This document shows, piece by piece, positions 50,533-59,095 of a DNA stretch of 64,000 bases. Numbering within the stretch: position 1 is the stretch's first letter; each line of letters opens with the position of its first letter. A program made the position numbers and the translations under genes. Origin of the DNA: JAYZDP01 sp036337765 (lineage in GTDB: Bacteria; Acidobacteriota; Thermoanaerobaculia; Multivoradales; Multivoraceae). The notes below the pieces were generated by a model that did no database searches, was not told the origin of the DNA, and worked only from the letters and a program-made list of their open reading frames with translations. The stretch lies in contig JAYZDP010000224.1 of NCBI GenBank assembly GCA_036337765.1, forward strand, positions 6,188 through 70,187, in the 5' to 3' direction.

Positions 50533-50556
50533 GCTCGAGGTCCGCCTCGGGCTCAC
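50529..50556 (+). terminator. Hairpin at the end of the AMMECR1 gene
   Basis: GTGAGCTCGAGG (50529-50540) pairs with CCTCGGGCTCAC (50545-50556) in a 12-bp stem with one T-G pair and a TCCG loop (UNCG type). It begins on the stop codon TGA (50530-50532). No T-tract follows, so termination, if any, is not the classical Rho-independent type. Confidence 0.5.
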
Positions 50557-50583
50557 AAGCGCCGTCCGCGGCAAAAGGAATGA

Positions 50584-50621
50584 AACAGATAGGTGTGCTA
50601 CTTGTAGCGCACTTATCTGTT
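50584..50621. terminator. Strong hairpin between convergent AMMECR1 and SYLF genes
   Basis: AACAGATAGGTGTGCTA (50584-50600) and TAGCGCACTTATCTGTT (50605-50621) form a 17-bp stem with two G-U-type pairs and the loop CTTG. It is A/T-richer than the surroundings and overlaps the last codons and TAA stop of the SYLF gene (50613-50615). Its position between convergent genes suggests bidirectional termination or mRNA 3'-end protection. Confidence 0.65.
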
Positions 50622-51167
50622 CAGGTTTGACTGCCAGTACTTGGTGCCGGAGATGTCGACCTGGAGCATCAGGCCGCCCTGAGTCATCTGAAACAACGCC
50701 ACCCCGTTGCGAAAGGTAGGGGCAACGTTGGCGCCCTTGTTTCCGGCCACCGCATTCGCCGAGCCCTCGGCCTCCCAACCCTCGTTGATGAAGCGATCTA
50801 GAGTCTGGGGATCCTCGAACAGAAACACCACCTGGTACTTCTGCCCACCCAAGCCGAGGTTCAAGCCGCCCGTCGCCATCTTCATGTAGGTGCGGTCGCC
50901 ACCCTTGGTGACGGCGACTCCGCGGCCGCCGCCGCCGGTGATGACGAGTGACACCTTGATATTGGAGAAGACCGCATAGCCGGAGGCGTTGTCGTACAGA
51001 CGGCGGGCCTTTGGCCGGTTCTCGAAGAGTCGATCCAGAGAGTCGGCGGCTATCGCATCGATCTCGGCGCGTGAGGCCGCCTTCTTTCGTTCACTCGCAC
51101 CGAACATGGGTGACGACGCGAATGCGAGGACCAGCAGAAGGGTGCAGGAAATTCTCCACGTGCTCAT
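50613..51167 (-). CDS. SYLF/YSC84-domain lipid-binding protein
   Basis: 184 aa with a signal peptide (LLLVLAFASSPMFGAS). The SYLF domain covers most of the mature protein: ARRLYDNASGYAVFSNIKVSL, ITGGGGRGVAVTKGGDRTYMKM, TGGLNLGLGGQKYQVVFLFED and ANVAPTFRNGVALFQMTQGGLMLQVDISGTKYW. In other proteins this fold binds phosphoinositides or membranes; bacterial members are exported and of unknown role. It is 43 bp from the start of the next minus-strand gene's stop, probably cotranscribed with the MBL gene. Confidence 0.88.
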   Translation of the reverse strand: MSTWRISCTLLLVLAFASSPMFGASERKKAASRAEIDAIAADSLDRLFENRPKARRLYDNASGYAVFSNIKVSLVITGGGGRGVAVTKGGDRTYMKMATGGLNLGLGGQKYQVVFLFEDPQTLDRFINEGWEAEGSANAVAGNKGANVAPTFRNGVALFQMTQGGLMLQVDISGTKYWQSNLNR

Positions 51168-51209
51168 GCTCTCTTCCAATCGGGGTTCCGTCGTTGGTAT
51201 TCCTTGGCC

Positions 51210-52154
51210 CTAGCTCCGTTTCGCGAGCTTCGCCATCTGAGCGAACAGCTGATTTGTGTCGGCGGGCTGCTCCTCGCCGGAAAACTCGCGATAGAGGCTG
51301 TGCACGTTGATAACAATGCGCTCCGCGTCCCCCCACGAGCTGTAGTCGTCGAGGCTGATGTCGCCGGCTGCCTCGAATGCCGAGAGTCCGGCATCGTAAC
51401 GTCGCCGTGCCTCGACCGAGATGTAGACGAAGTAGTCGCGCAGCGCGCTGACGCCCGCCTTGTCGGTCAGTGGCCCATGACCGGGAACGATCGACTCGAC
51501 GTCCATCTCCAGAATTCTGTCGCAGGCCCGCACCCAATTTTCGACTGGGCCGGCCCAGATGATCGGGTGCCCCTCGATGAAGAGGATGTCGCCGGTGAAG
51601 ACGGTGCGATCGTCGGGAACGTGCACCAGGATGTCGCCGCGCGTGTGCGCCGGGCCGACTTCGGTCAGGATCACGCGCTTCGAGCCCACCCGCAGCTCGG
51701 TCGAGTCCTCGAACGTCTCGGTCGGACGGGTCAGGCTGATGTCCTCGAACTCGAACTGGCCGAAGATGTCGATCAGGTAGTCGCCGACCTCGCCCATCTC
51801 GGGCGCCCCAGCCATCATCCCGGCCAGACGCTCGGGGCCGAGCGCGGCCATTTCATCGGCGCAAGCCGCGGAGGAGACGATGCGAGCCTCGGACACCAGC
51901 TCGTTGCCGAACGTGTGATCGCCGTTCGAGTGGGTGTTCACCAGGGTGCCGATGTCGTTGGCGGCGGCCGTAGCCCTCCGCATGGCTGCAAGCATCTCGC
52001 CGGTGAGGCGAAGGTCGAAGAGCGTGTCGACCAGCAACGACTCTCCGTCGTCGACCACCAGCCCCGCATTCGACAGCCCCCAGCCACCATCCGGCTGCAT
52101 ATATGCCCACAGGCCGTTGCCGAGGTCTGTCAGTCCCTTGTCGTAGCCAGCCAT
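51210..52154 (-). CDS. MBL-fold protein with H-x-N-x-D-H motif
   Basis: 314 aa metallo-beta-lactamase fold. The metal motif reads H75-S-N77-G-D79-H80 (NTHSNGDHTFGNEL), where most family members have HxHxDH; Asn replaces the second His. Later ligands look normal: VGPAHTRGDILVHV (His), TGDILFIEGHPIIW (Asp) and IVPGHGPLTD (His). This variant occurs in some MBL subfamilies and implies a mononuclear or altered zinc site. There is no signal peptide. The start at 52154 was chosen over an upstream frame extension. It diverges from the DoxX-like gene. Confidence 0.85.
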   Translation of the reverse strand: MAGYDKGLTDLGNGLWAYMQPDGGWGLSNAGLVVDDGESLLVDTLFDLRLTGEMLAAMRRATAAANDIGTLVNTHSNGDHTFGNELVSEARIVSSAACADEMAALGPERLAGMMAGAPEMGEVGDYLIDIFGQFEFEDISLTRPTETFEDSTELRVGSKRVILTEVGPAHTRGDILVHVPDDRTVFTGDILFIEGHPIIWAGPVENWVRACDRILEMDVESIVPGHGPLTDKAGVSALRDYFVYISVEARRRYDAGLSAFEAAGDISLDDYSSWGDAERIVINVHSLYREFSGEEQPADTNQLFAQMAKLAKRS

Positions 52155-52201
52155 CACAAAACTATACTCGGGCCTTCTCAAAGACTCGACGGAGGTGACG
52201 G

Positions 52202-52585
52202 ATGAAGTGGCTCAAGATCGGCCTACTGTCTCTGATGGCGGCCTTCTACGTCATGCGGGGCGTGAACCACTTCCTCAATCCCGATTCCTATCTGGAGATC
52301 ATGCCGCCGTACATCCCGGCACATGGCACCATGGTCGCGCTCAGTGGAGTCGCCGAGATCCTGCTCGGCGTGCTGGTGATGGTTCCTGCGACGCGGCGCT
52401 GGGCCGCGTGGGGCATCGTCCTGATGCTGATCGCGTTCTTGCCTGTCCACGTGCACATGCTGGTGAACAACCACCTGTACGCGGAAGTCTCGACGGCCTT
52501 CCTCTGGGCCCGCTTCCCGCTGCAGGCGCTCTTGATCCTGTGGGCATGGTTCTACACGCTGGGTTCTGCCAGCTCCGAGGCCTGA
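52202..52585 (+). CDS. DoxX-like small membrane protein
   Basis: 127 aa with four hydrophobic helices (about residues 5-20, 44-62, 68-90 and 98-118). YVMRGVNHFLNPDSYLEIMPPYIP and HGTMVALSGVAEILLGVLVMVPATRRWAA match the DoxX/DUF4267-like membrane family. GGAGGTG precedes the ATG. The role is unknown; relatives accompany thiosulfate-quinone oxidoreductases or redox stress genes. Its 3' end overlaps the convergent mltA gene by 34 bp. Confidence 0.83.
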   Translation: MKWLKIGLLSLMAAFYVMRGVNHFLNPDSYLEIMPPYIPAHGTMVALSGVAEILLGVLVMVPATRRWAAWGIVLMLIAFLPVHVHMLVNNHLYAEVSTAFLWARFPLQALLILWAWFYTLGSASSEA

Positions 52586-53826
52586 TCGGGTCCTCGAGGG
52601 TCCAACCCTGCCGGTAGCAAGAGCCACAACCGACCACGGGATTTCATTCGGCCGGCGATTTCTTCGGCGTCACCGCCGTGACCCCAGAAGACGTCGCCGC
52701 GCACCGGCCCGCGAATCGCGCCACCCGTGTCCTGAGACACCATTAACCGCCGCAGTGGCTGCTCGGCGACCGTCGGATCGGGGCTTGGGGCAGTGGTGTC
52801 GAGCCACAGAGGCACGCCCATCGGCAGAAAGCGGCGATCCACCGCAAGCGTTCGGCGTGGCGTGAGCGCTACGCCCTGGCTGCCCCTGGGCCCTTCGTCG
52901 CCAAGCTCGCGGAAGAAGACGAACGAGCGGTTGGTGTTCATGATCTCGGTCGCGCCCGCCGGATTGGCGACCAGCCAGTCGCGGATCGACTGCATCGAGA
53001 CCTCTTCGAGCACGAGCTCCGATCGAGCGACCAGCTCGCGACCGATCGCGGTGTAGGGGTGACCGTTCTGGCCGTCGTAGCCGACACGCATGTGTCCGCC
53101 ATCCACCAGGTCGACGCGCCCCGAGCCTTGAATGTGCAGAAAGAACGCCGCGATCGGATCGTCGACCCAGACCAGCTCGAGATCGCGCCGGGCAAGCGTG
53201 CCCCGCTCGAGATCGGCGCGGTCGGCAAACGGCACGAGCCGCGTCCCCTCGAGCGTCCCAGCTACGCGGCGGCCGGCCAGATCCTCGCGAAACGCCCCTA
53301 GATCAACGGCGACGAGCTCTGGCGGGCGGCGGTACAGCGGTGTCTCGAAGCCATTTCCTCGAACACGACTTCCACGCAGGGAAGGCTCGTAGTAGCCGGT
53401 GAACAGCCCCTCCGGATCGTCGTTGTCGAGCACCGACCAGGGTCGAAGCTCCTCGAGCAGAGCACCGCGTAGCTCGTCGACGCCGTCCGCCGATGCGACC
53501 CGCGCACAGACTTCGCGCCAATCGCCGGCGACCCCGCCCGTGTCGCCGACCTGGCGCTGCGCGTCGCGGCGAGCGAACACCCCGCAGCTACGGCCGAAGG
53601 CTTCGGCGAAGCCGTCCAGCGCATCGACCTCGAAGCCGTCGAGATCCGCCCACCCGGACGGCGCAAGCCGCAGAGCCGGCTCACGCACCGTGTCCGGGAG
53701 CTCGACATCGTCGACATCGGTGGGCCCGGAACGAAGGACCAGCACCACAAGCAGCAACCCAGACAAAGCCGCGAAGGCGATCGCAAGGGTCCGCCAATAC
53801 GCCCGTACGATCCCCGAAGAGCTCAA
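52552..53826 (-). CDS. mltA: Membrane-bound lytic murein transglycosylase A
   Basis: 424 aa. An N-terminal membrane anchor (WRTLAIAFAALSGLLLVVLV) replaces the usual lipoprotein signal. The MltA domain has FTGYYEPSLRGSR, WVDDPIAAFFLHIQGSGRVDL and YTAIGRELVA. The 3D domain has the DTGGAIRGPVRGDVFWGHG signature with catalytic Asp. It cleaves the MurNAc-GlcNAc bond to anhydro-muropeptides. The start is a TTG at 53826 that overlaps the TGA of the upstream enoyl-CoA hydratase (TTGA). The upstream frame extends further but encodes nothing MltA-like. Confidence 0.89.
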   Translation of the reverse strand: MSSSGIVRAYWRTLAIAFAALSGLLLVVLVLRSGPTDVDDVELPDTVREPALRLAPSGWADLDGFEVDALDGFAEAFGRSCGVFARRDAQRQVGDTGGVAGDWREVCARVASADGVDELRGALLEELRPWSVLDNDDPEGLFTGYYEPSLRGSRVRGNGFETPLYRRPPELVAVDLGAFREDLAGRRVAGTLEGTRLVPFADRADLERGTLARRDLELVWVDDPIAAFFLHIQGSGRVDLVDGGHMRVGYDGQNGHPYTAIGRELVARSELVLEEVSMQSIRDWLVANPAGATEIMNTNRSFVFFRELGDEGPRGSQGVALTPRRTLAVDRRFLPMGVPLWLDTTAPSPDPTVAEQPLRRLMVSQDTGGAIRGPVRGDVFWGHGGDAEEIAGRMKSRGRLWLLLPAGLDPRGPDQASELAEPSV

Positions 53827-54590
53827 CTCTCTTCCTCGGGCGTGGCGCCATGGCGGCCTTCGCCCCGAGCGAATCGATGGGCACCGCTGGCGGCGCGACG
53901 GCGGGCCTCGGTGCTGCCACCCGCCTCGGCGCGCAGTGCCTCCGCCAGAGAGAGGCCGGCCTGCCCGTAGGTCGAGGTGCGATCGCACAGGAGTGCCGCC
54001 TGAGGGTGCGACGCGATCTGCTGCGCCATCTCCCGAGCCGCGCCGAGCGCGCCGCCGGTCGGCACGACGCGGCTGACCAGGCCCATCCCGAGGGCCTCGT
54101 CGGCGCCCACCGGGCGCCCGGTCAAGAGCATGTCGAGTGCCCGACCGAGCCCGACGACGCGCGGCAGCCGTACCGTCGTCCCGTCGCTCATCGGAATGCC
54201 CCAGCGGCGGGAGAAGACTCCGAAGACCGCGCTCTGAGCCGCGACTCGGAGGTCGCACCAAAGCGCCAGGCCCAGACCACCAGCACACGCGTGCCCCTCG
54301 ACGGCGGCGATGACCGGCTTGGCGCAGGGCCGCCCGGTCGGGCCTTCGAGACTCCAGGCCCACGGCTCGTACAGATCGCCCTCCGCGAGCTCCTTGAGAT
54401 CCGCGCCGGCGCAGAAGGCGCCGTCACTCCCGGCAAGGACCGCCACCGTGGCGCTATCGTCGGCCTCGAAGTCACGAAACGCACGTGCCAGCTCGCGGCT
54501 CGTGCTGCGGTCTAGGGCGTTACGGACTTCGGGTCTAGAGATCGTCAGGGTCGTCACCCGATCGAGGGTTCGCACGTCCAAGCCCAACAT
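53823..54590 (-). CDS. Enoyl-CoA hydratase/isomerase family protein
   Basis: 255 aa crotonase from an ATG at 54590. Motifs are TISRPEVRNALDRST, GAFCAGADLKELAEGD and EGHACAGGLGLALWCDLRVA. It keeps FSRRWGIPMSDGTTVRLPRVVG, where the usual catalytic Glu (PE/PD) is Ser-Asp. The C-terminal helix FARGEGRHG marks a known subgroup. It lies upstream of mltA with overlapping stop and start, an odd partner for a cell-wall enzyme. It is divergent from the helicase gene (119 bp). Confidence 0.87.
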   Translation of the reverse strand: MLGLDVRTLDRVTTLTISRPEVRNALDRSTSRELARAFRDFEADDSATVAVLAGSDGAFCAGADLKELAEGDLYEPWAWSLEGPTGRPCAKPVIAAVEGHACAGGLGLALWCDLRVAAQSAVFGVFSRRWGIPMSDGTTVRLPRVVGLGRALDMLLTGRPVGADEALGMGLVSRVVPTGGALGAAREMAQQIASHPQAALLCDRTSTYGQAGLSLAEALRAEAGGSTEARRRAASGAHRFARGEGRHGATPEEES

Positions 54591-54709
54591 CCTGCCTAGG
54601 CTACAATGCCTTCGTTCGCCGACCCCGGCGGGACGAAGATGCGCCGCCCGACCCGCACGCTCCTGACCGCGACGACACCGGCGCCCCCACTGGCGCCGCC
54701 AGACGGCTC

Positions 54710-57265
54710 TTGACGGCAACCCTCGGCGAGCTCGCCGCGGGCGCGAGCACGAAGGACGACGTCCTCGATCGTGTCCTCGGCTGGGTCTCGGATCGCGGGC
54801 TCGACCTTTATCCGGCGCAGGAGGAAGCGCTGGTCGCGCTGCTCGCCGATCAGCACGTCATTCTGTCGACGCCGACCGGGTCGGGAAAGTCGCTGGTAGC
54901 CCTGGGGCTGCACTTTCGCGCCCTCAGCGAAGGTAGGCGCTGCTACTACACGTCTCCGGTCAAGGCGCTGGCCTCCGAGAAGTTCTTTTCGCTCTGCGAC
55001 GACCTGGGCGCAGCGAACGTCGGCATGCTCACGGGCGATGCCGCGATCAACGCCGACGCCCCGGTGGTGTGCTGTACCGCCGAGGTGCTGTCGAATCTGG
55101 CGTTGCGTCGTGCCGAGCTCGACGCACCCTACGTCGTCATGGACGAGTTTCACTACTACGCCGACCCCGACCGCGGCGTCGCCTGGCAGGTACCCCTCAT
55201 CCTGCTCACCGGCACGCAGTTCCTACTGATGTCAGCGACTCTCGGCAACACCGCGCCGATCGAGGAGCGGCTGGCGCGGCGCACCGGACGCGAGGCGGTG
55301 ACGGTGCGCACCATGGATCGGCCCGTGCCGCTCGACTACGACTATCGCGAGACCCCGCTTCACGAGACCGTGGCAGCGCTGCAGAAGGACGAGCGCACGC
55401 CGGCCTACATCGTCTGTTTCACGCAGCGCGACTGCGCCGAGCTGGCGCAGAGTCTCACCAGCATGCAGCTCACCGAGCGCGCGGAGCGCCAGGAGATCGC
55501 CGCCGCGATCGGCGACTTCCGTTTCGATTCGCCCTACGGCAAGGACATGCGACGCCTACTGCGCTTCGGCATCGGCATCCACCACGCCGGTCTCTTGCCG
55601 AAGTACCGCCTGCTGATCGAGCAGCTCTCCCAGCGCGGACTGTTGAAGGTGATCTGCGGTACCGACACCCTGGGGGTGGGAGTCAACATCCCCATAAGGA
55701 CCGTGGTCTTCACCCAGCTGTGCAAGTTCGACGGCACCGAGACGGCGATCCTCAAGGTACGGGACTTCCAGCAGATCTCGGGCCGCGCCGGGCGCAAGGG
55801 CTTCGATGACCGGGGCTGGGTGGTGTGCCAGGCCCCAGAGCACGTGATCGAGAACCGAAAGCGCGAAAAGCGGGCCGCACGAAATCCTGCGCGGCGTCAA
55901 AAGCAGCGGCAGAAGACGCCGCCGCGCGACCGCTTCGTCCCCTGGGACCAGAAGACCTTCGAGAGCCTACGGCGGCGGCCACCCGAAACTCTGCAGTCGC
56001 AGTTCCGAATCGGTCACAGCATGGTGCTGAGCCTGTTGCAGCGCGACGCCGCGCTCGACGATCCTGCGCGAGACAACTTCTCATCGCTTCGCGATCTGAT
56101 CGACGGGTGTCACGAGAGCCCCGCGCGCCGCCAAGAGCTTCTCGCCCAGGCAGCGCTTCTGATCCGCTCGCTGTACCGAGCCGGCATCGTGCACATACGC
56201 CGTGACCAGACGAGCGGCTATCGCTGGGTGATCGTCGATGACGAGCTCCAGTTCAACTTCTCGATGCACCAGACCCTGGCGCTGTTTCTGGTCGAGGCAC
56301 TAGCACTCTTCGATCCGGCCGAGCCGGACTATGCGCTCGACCTCACGACCCTGACCGAAGCGATCCTCGAGGATCCCCGCGCCATCCTCTACCGCCAGGC
56401 AGACAAGGCTCGCGACGAGCTCCGCGCGCGCCTGCGAGGTGAGCGCCTGTCATGGGAGGAGAAACGCACGCGGCTCGACAAGGTGACCTGGCCGCGCCCG
56501 CACCAGGATCTGCTCGAGCAGGCATTCACGATCTTCAGACGAGCCCACCCCTGGGTCGGCGACACTGAGCTGCACCCGAAGTCTGTCGGCCGTGAGATGT
56601 TCGAGACCTACGCCGGCTTCAACGACTACGTCCGACGCTACGGCCTACAGCGCTCCGAGGGCCTGCTGCTGCGCCATCTCAACCAGCTCTACAAGGCGCT
56701 GGTACAGACCGTGCCTGACGGGGCCAAGGACGAGATCCTCTACGACATCGAGGCCTACCTCCGCACCACCATGGAGCACACGGACTCGAGCCTTCTCGAA
56801 GAATGGGAGTCGATGCTGCACCCCGAGATCCGGCTCCAGCGACCCGAGGACGCCGAGAAGGCGCGTCGTGCCCTACGCGACGACCAGCTGCTGCGCGACC
56901 CGAAGGCGTTCGCCGCTCGGATCCGCGCCGAGCTGCATCAGCTGGTTCGCGCTCTCGCCGCCGGCGATTACGACGAGGCAGCGGCAACGGTCAATCAAGA
57001 CGGCGATGAAGTCTGGAGTCCCGCGGCCATCGAGGGAGCCCTGGCACCCTTCCTCGAGCAGTTCGGCCAGATCGACTTCTCGCCCAGGGCGCGACAGGCC
57101 CGGATGACCACGATCTCCAAGACCGGGACCCGTAGCTGGTCGGTTGCCCAGGTGCTTCCCGATCCGCAGCGCGAGGACTTCTGGTGCCTCGAAGGACGAG
57201 TCGACCTGGCGCGACGCCGCGGACCGGACAGCCCACTCTTCATCCTCGACCGCCTGGGGTCGTAG
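54710..57265 (+). CDS. DEAD/DEAH-box helicase with DUF3516 domain (Ski2-like)
   Basis: 851 aa. The SF2 helicase core has Walker A STPTGSGKSLVALGL (about residues 55-70), SPVKALASEKF, a DEFH Walker B (MDEFHYYADPDRGVAWQ), SATLG, and in RecA2 the GIHHAGLLPKYR, GTDTLGVGVNIP and QISGRAGRKGFDDRG motifs typical of Ski2/HelY helicases. A basic linker (about 380-410) leads to a large C-terminal DUF3516 domain (about 420-850) containing FNDYVRRYGLQRSEGLLLRHLNQLYKAL. It probably unwinds structured RNA. The start is a TTG at 54710. The family is widespread in actinobacteria. Confidence 0.88.
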   Translation: MTATLGELAAGASTKDDVLDRVLGWVSDRGLDLYPAQEEALVALLADQHVILSTPTGSGKSLVALGLHFRALSEGRRCYYTSPVKALASEKFFSLCDDLGAANVGMLTGDAAINADAPVVCCTAEVLSNLALRRAELDAPYVVMDEFHYYADPDRGVAWQVPLILLTGTQFLLMSATLGNTAPIEERLARRTGREAVTVRTMDRPVPLDYDYRETPLHETVAALQKDERTPAYIVCFTQRDCAELAQSLTSMQLTERAERQEIAAAIGDFRFDSPYGKDMRRLLRFGIGIHHAGLLPKYRLLIEQLSQRGLLKVICGTDTLGVGVNIPIRTVVFTQLCKFDGTETAILKVRDFQQISGRAGRKGFDDRGWVVCQAPEHVIENRKREKRAARNPARRQKQRQKTPPRDRFVPWDQKTFESLRRRPPETLQSQFRIGHSMVLSLLQRDAALDDPARDNFSSLRDLIDGCHESPARRQELLAQAALLIRSLYRAGIVHIRRDQTSGYRWVIVDDELQFNFSMHQTLALFLVEALALFDPAEPDYALDLTTLTEAILEDPRAILYRQADKARDELRARLRGERLSWEEKRTRLDKVTWPRPHQDLLEQAFTIFRRAHPWVGDTELHPKSVGREMFETYAGFNDYVRRYGLQRSEGLLLRHLNQLYKALVQTVPDGAKDEILYDIEAYLRTTMEHTDSSLLEEWESMLHPEIRLQRPEDAEKARRALRDDQLLRDPKAFAARIRAELHQLVRALAAGDYDEAAATVNQDGDEVWSPAAIEGALAPFLEQFGQIDFSPRARQARMTTISKTGTRSWSVAQVLPDPQREDFWCLEGRVDLARRRGPDSPLFILDRLGS

Positions 57266-57280
57266 TCCGCTCGAGAAGCC

Positions 57281-57297
57281 TCCGCGGCCCCCGCTAA
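57281..57297. repeat. Solo arm resembling the convergent-gene repeat
   Basis: TCCGCGGCCCCCGCTAA (57281-57297); its complement TTAGCGGGGGCCGCGGA matches the arm consensus (N)TAGCGGGNGCCGCGGTA closely. No matching left arm exists 38 nt upstream. As in the full copies it covers the TAG stop of the minus-strand gene (M28 peptidase, 57294-57296) and lies between convergent genes. Confidence 0.55.
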
Positions 57298-59095
57298 GGC
57301 CGGACGGTGGGCGTGAGGACGGTCTCCTGTTGCTCGCCATCGCGTTGGTAGACGACCGTCAGCGGCTCGCCGACCTTCACCGCCTCGAGGGCGTAGGTGT
57401 AGTCGTAGATGTTGGTGATGTCGGTGGCGCCGAACTTGACGATCACGTCGCCCTCACGCAGCCCCGCCACCTCGGCCGGTCCGCCGCCGATGACACCGCT
57501 CAGCAGCAAGCCCTCGATCTCGGTGGCGTAGTCCGGAATGGTGCCGGTGTAGGCCCGGACCGCCGCCGGAGCCGCGCCTTGCTGCACCCTCGGCTCGACC
57601 TTGACGAATGCGAGCGGCTCGTCACGCGTCACCAGGCGGCGACCGATGTTGGCGGTCAACTGGACGACTCGCTCCATGTCGCCGTAATTGATCTTGCCCG
57701 CGACGTCGCTCGGCCGATGGTAGTCCTCGTGCGCACCCGTGAAGAGGTTCAGGCACGGCACTCCAACACGGTTGAAGCTCGACGAGTCGGTGGGTAGGTA
57801 GGGGTCATCCTGGAGCTGTAGATCGAAGCCCACAGGGATGTTCGCCTGCTCGATCAGGCGCCGCCAGCCGTGGCTCGATCCGACGCCCTGGATCGCGAGC
57901 CGGTTGTCGCGGCTACGGCCGATCATGTCGAGATTCAGGCACGCCTGTAGCGTGGAAGCATCGCCGAGCGTGTCGTTGACGAAAGAGGCGCTGCCAAGAA
58001 GGCCGAGCTCTTCGCCGGACCAGAAGGCCAGCACTACGTCGCGGGTCCGCTCGAGTGCCGCCAGCATCTCTGCGATCGCCAGCACACCGACGACTCCCGA
58101 GGCATTGTCGTCGGCACCGTGGTGGACCTGGCCGTGCTCCGAGTCGCGCGCCAGGGAGTTACCGTGGCGGCCCTCTCCCAGGTGGTCGTAGTGAGCCCCA
58201 ATAAGCAGCGCGGGAGTCTTGTGCGCGGCCGGCGAGCGCAGCACGCCGACCACGTTGTGGCCGGTGCGCGTCTCGCGCTCGACGGCCGTCGTTATCCGCA
58301 CGGTCACCCCGTCGAGAGCAAAGCCCGTGGCGTGGGGATTGGCGGTATCCAGAACGGCCTGGCTGTCTTCGAGATCCTTGCCGGCGAGAGCGAAGAGCCG
58401 TTCGGCGACCTCACCCGTGATCGACGCGGCAACGATCCCGGACCCGGAGCTCGCCGTGTCGAAGGTCATCGTCACCAGCTCGCCGGCGCGCTCCGAGCGC
58501 GGACCGTCACGAGCAGGACACCCGTGGCCCCGAGCTCGCGGGCCTGAAGGGCCTTGTAGCGCAGACCCGCGTAGCGGGCGAGAAGCGTCCGGGTGTCGTC
58601 CTCGGCATCCTGGGGGTAGTAGCGCAGGACGACTACGATCTTGTCGCGCACGTCGAGGCCGAAGTAGCTGTCGTAGGAGAAATCGCGGGTCTCGGGCACC
58701 TTCAGACCATAGCCGGCAAAGACCACCTCGCCCTCGACGCTGCCCTCATCGCTGAACGACAGGGCGCGGACGCGATCCGTGCTCCAGGTCTCGTCGCCGA
58801 CGCTCACCCGGGACCCCGAGTCGCTGACCCCAGCCGTGAACTCGAATGGCACGAGGAGGCTCGGCTGCCCTTCCAGGGGTACCGCCCCCAGCTTTTCGAG
58901 TCTCTCGACGAGAAACTCTGCGGCGAGCCGCTCACCTTGTGTTCCGGTCAATCGGCCCCCAAGCTGCGGCGACGACAAGTAGGCGACCCCCTCTTGCAGG
59001 TCCTCATCTGGCGCCGTCGCGGCGCACGCCGGTGCGGCGACTGCAAACGCCAGGACACCGAGGACCAGCCAACTCAGTACGCTTCGATAGGTCAT
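57294..59095 (-). pseudogene. M28-family metallopeptidase with PDZ domain, single-base frameshift
   Basis: An intact gene would be about 600 aa. The 5' part (59095 to about 58505) has a signal peptide and a PA-like domain ending GATGVLLVT. It then runs out of frame to a TGA. The 3' part resumes as PRSERAGELVTMTFD and carries the complete M28 zinc set: GAHYDHLGE (His), GADDNASG (Asp), SGEELGLLGS (Glu), NLDMIGR (Asp) and AHEDYHRPSD (His), followed by a C-terminal PDZ domain (GGPAEVAGLREGDVIVKFG). One missing base near 58502-58506 (ACGG for ACGGG) explains the split. Either a sequencing indel or a recent pseudogene; I see no slippery site that would suggest programmed shifting. Its start overlaps the PD40 gene stop (ATGA). 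Confidence 0.87.
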
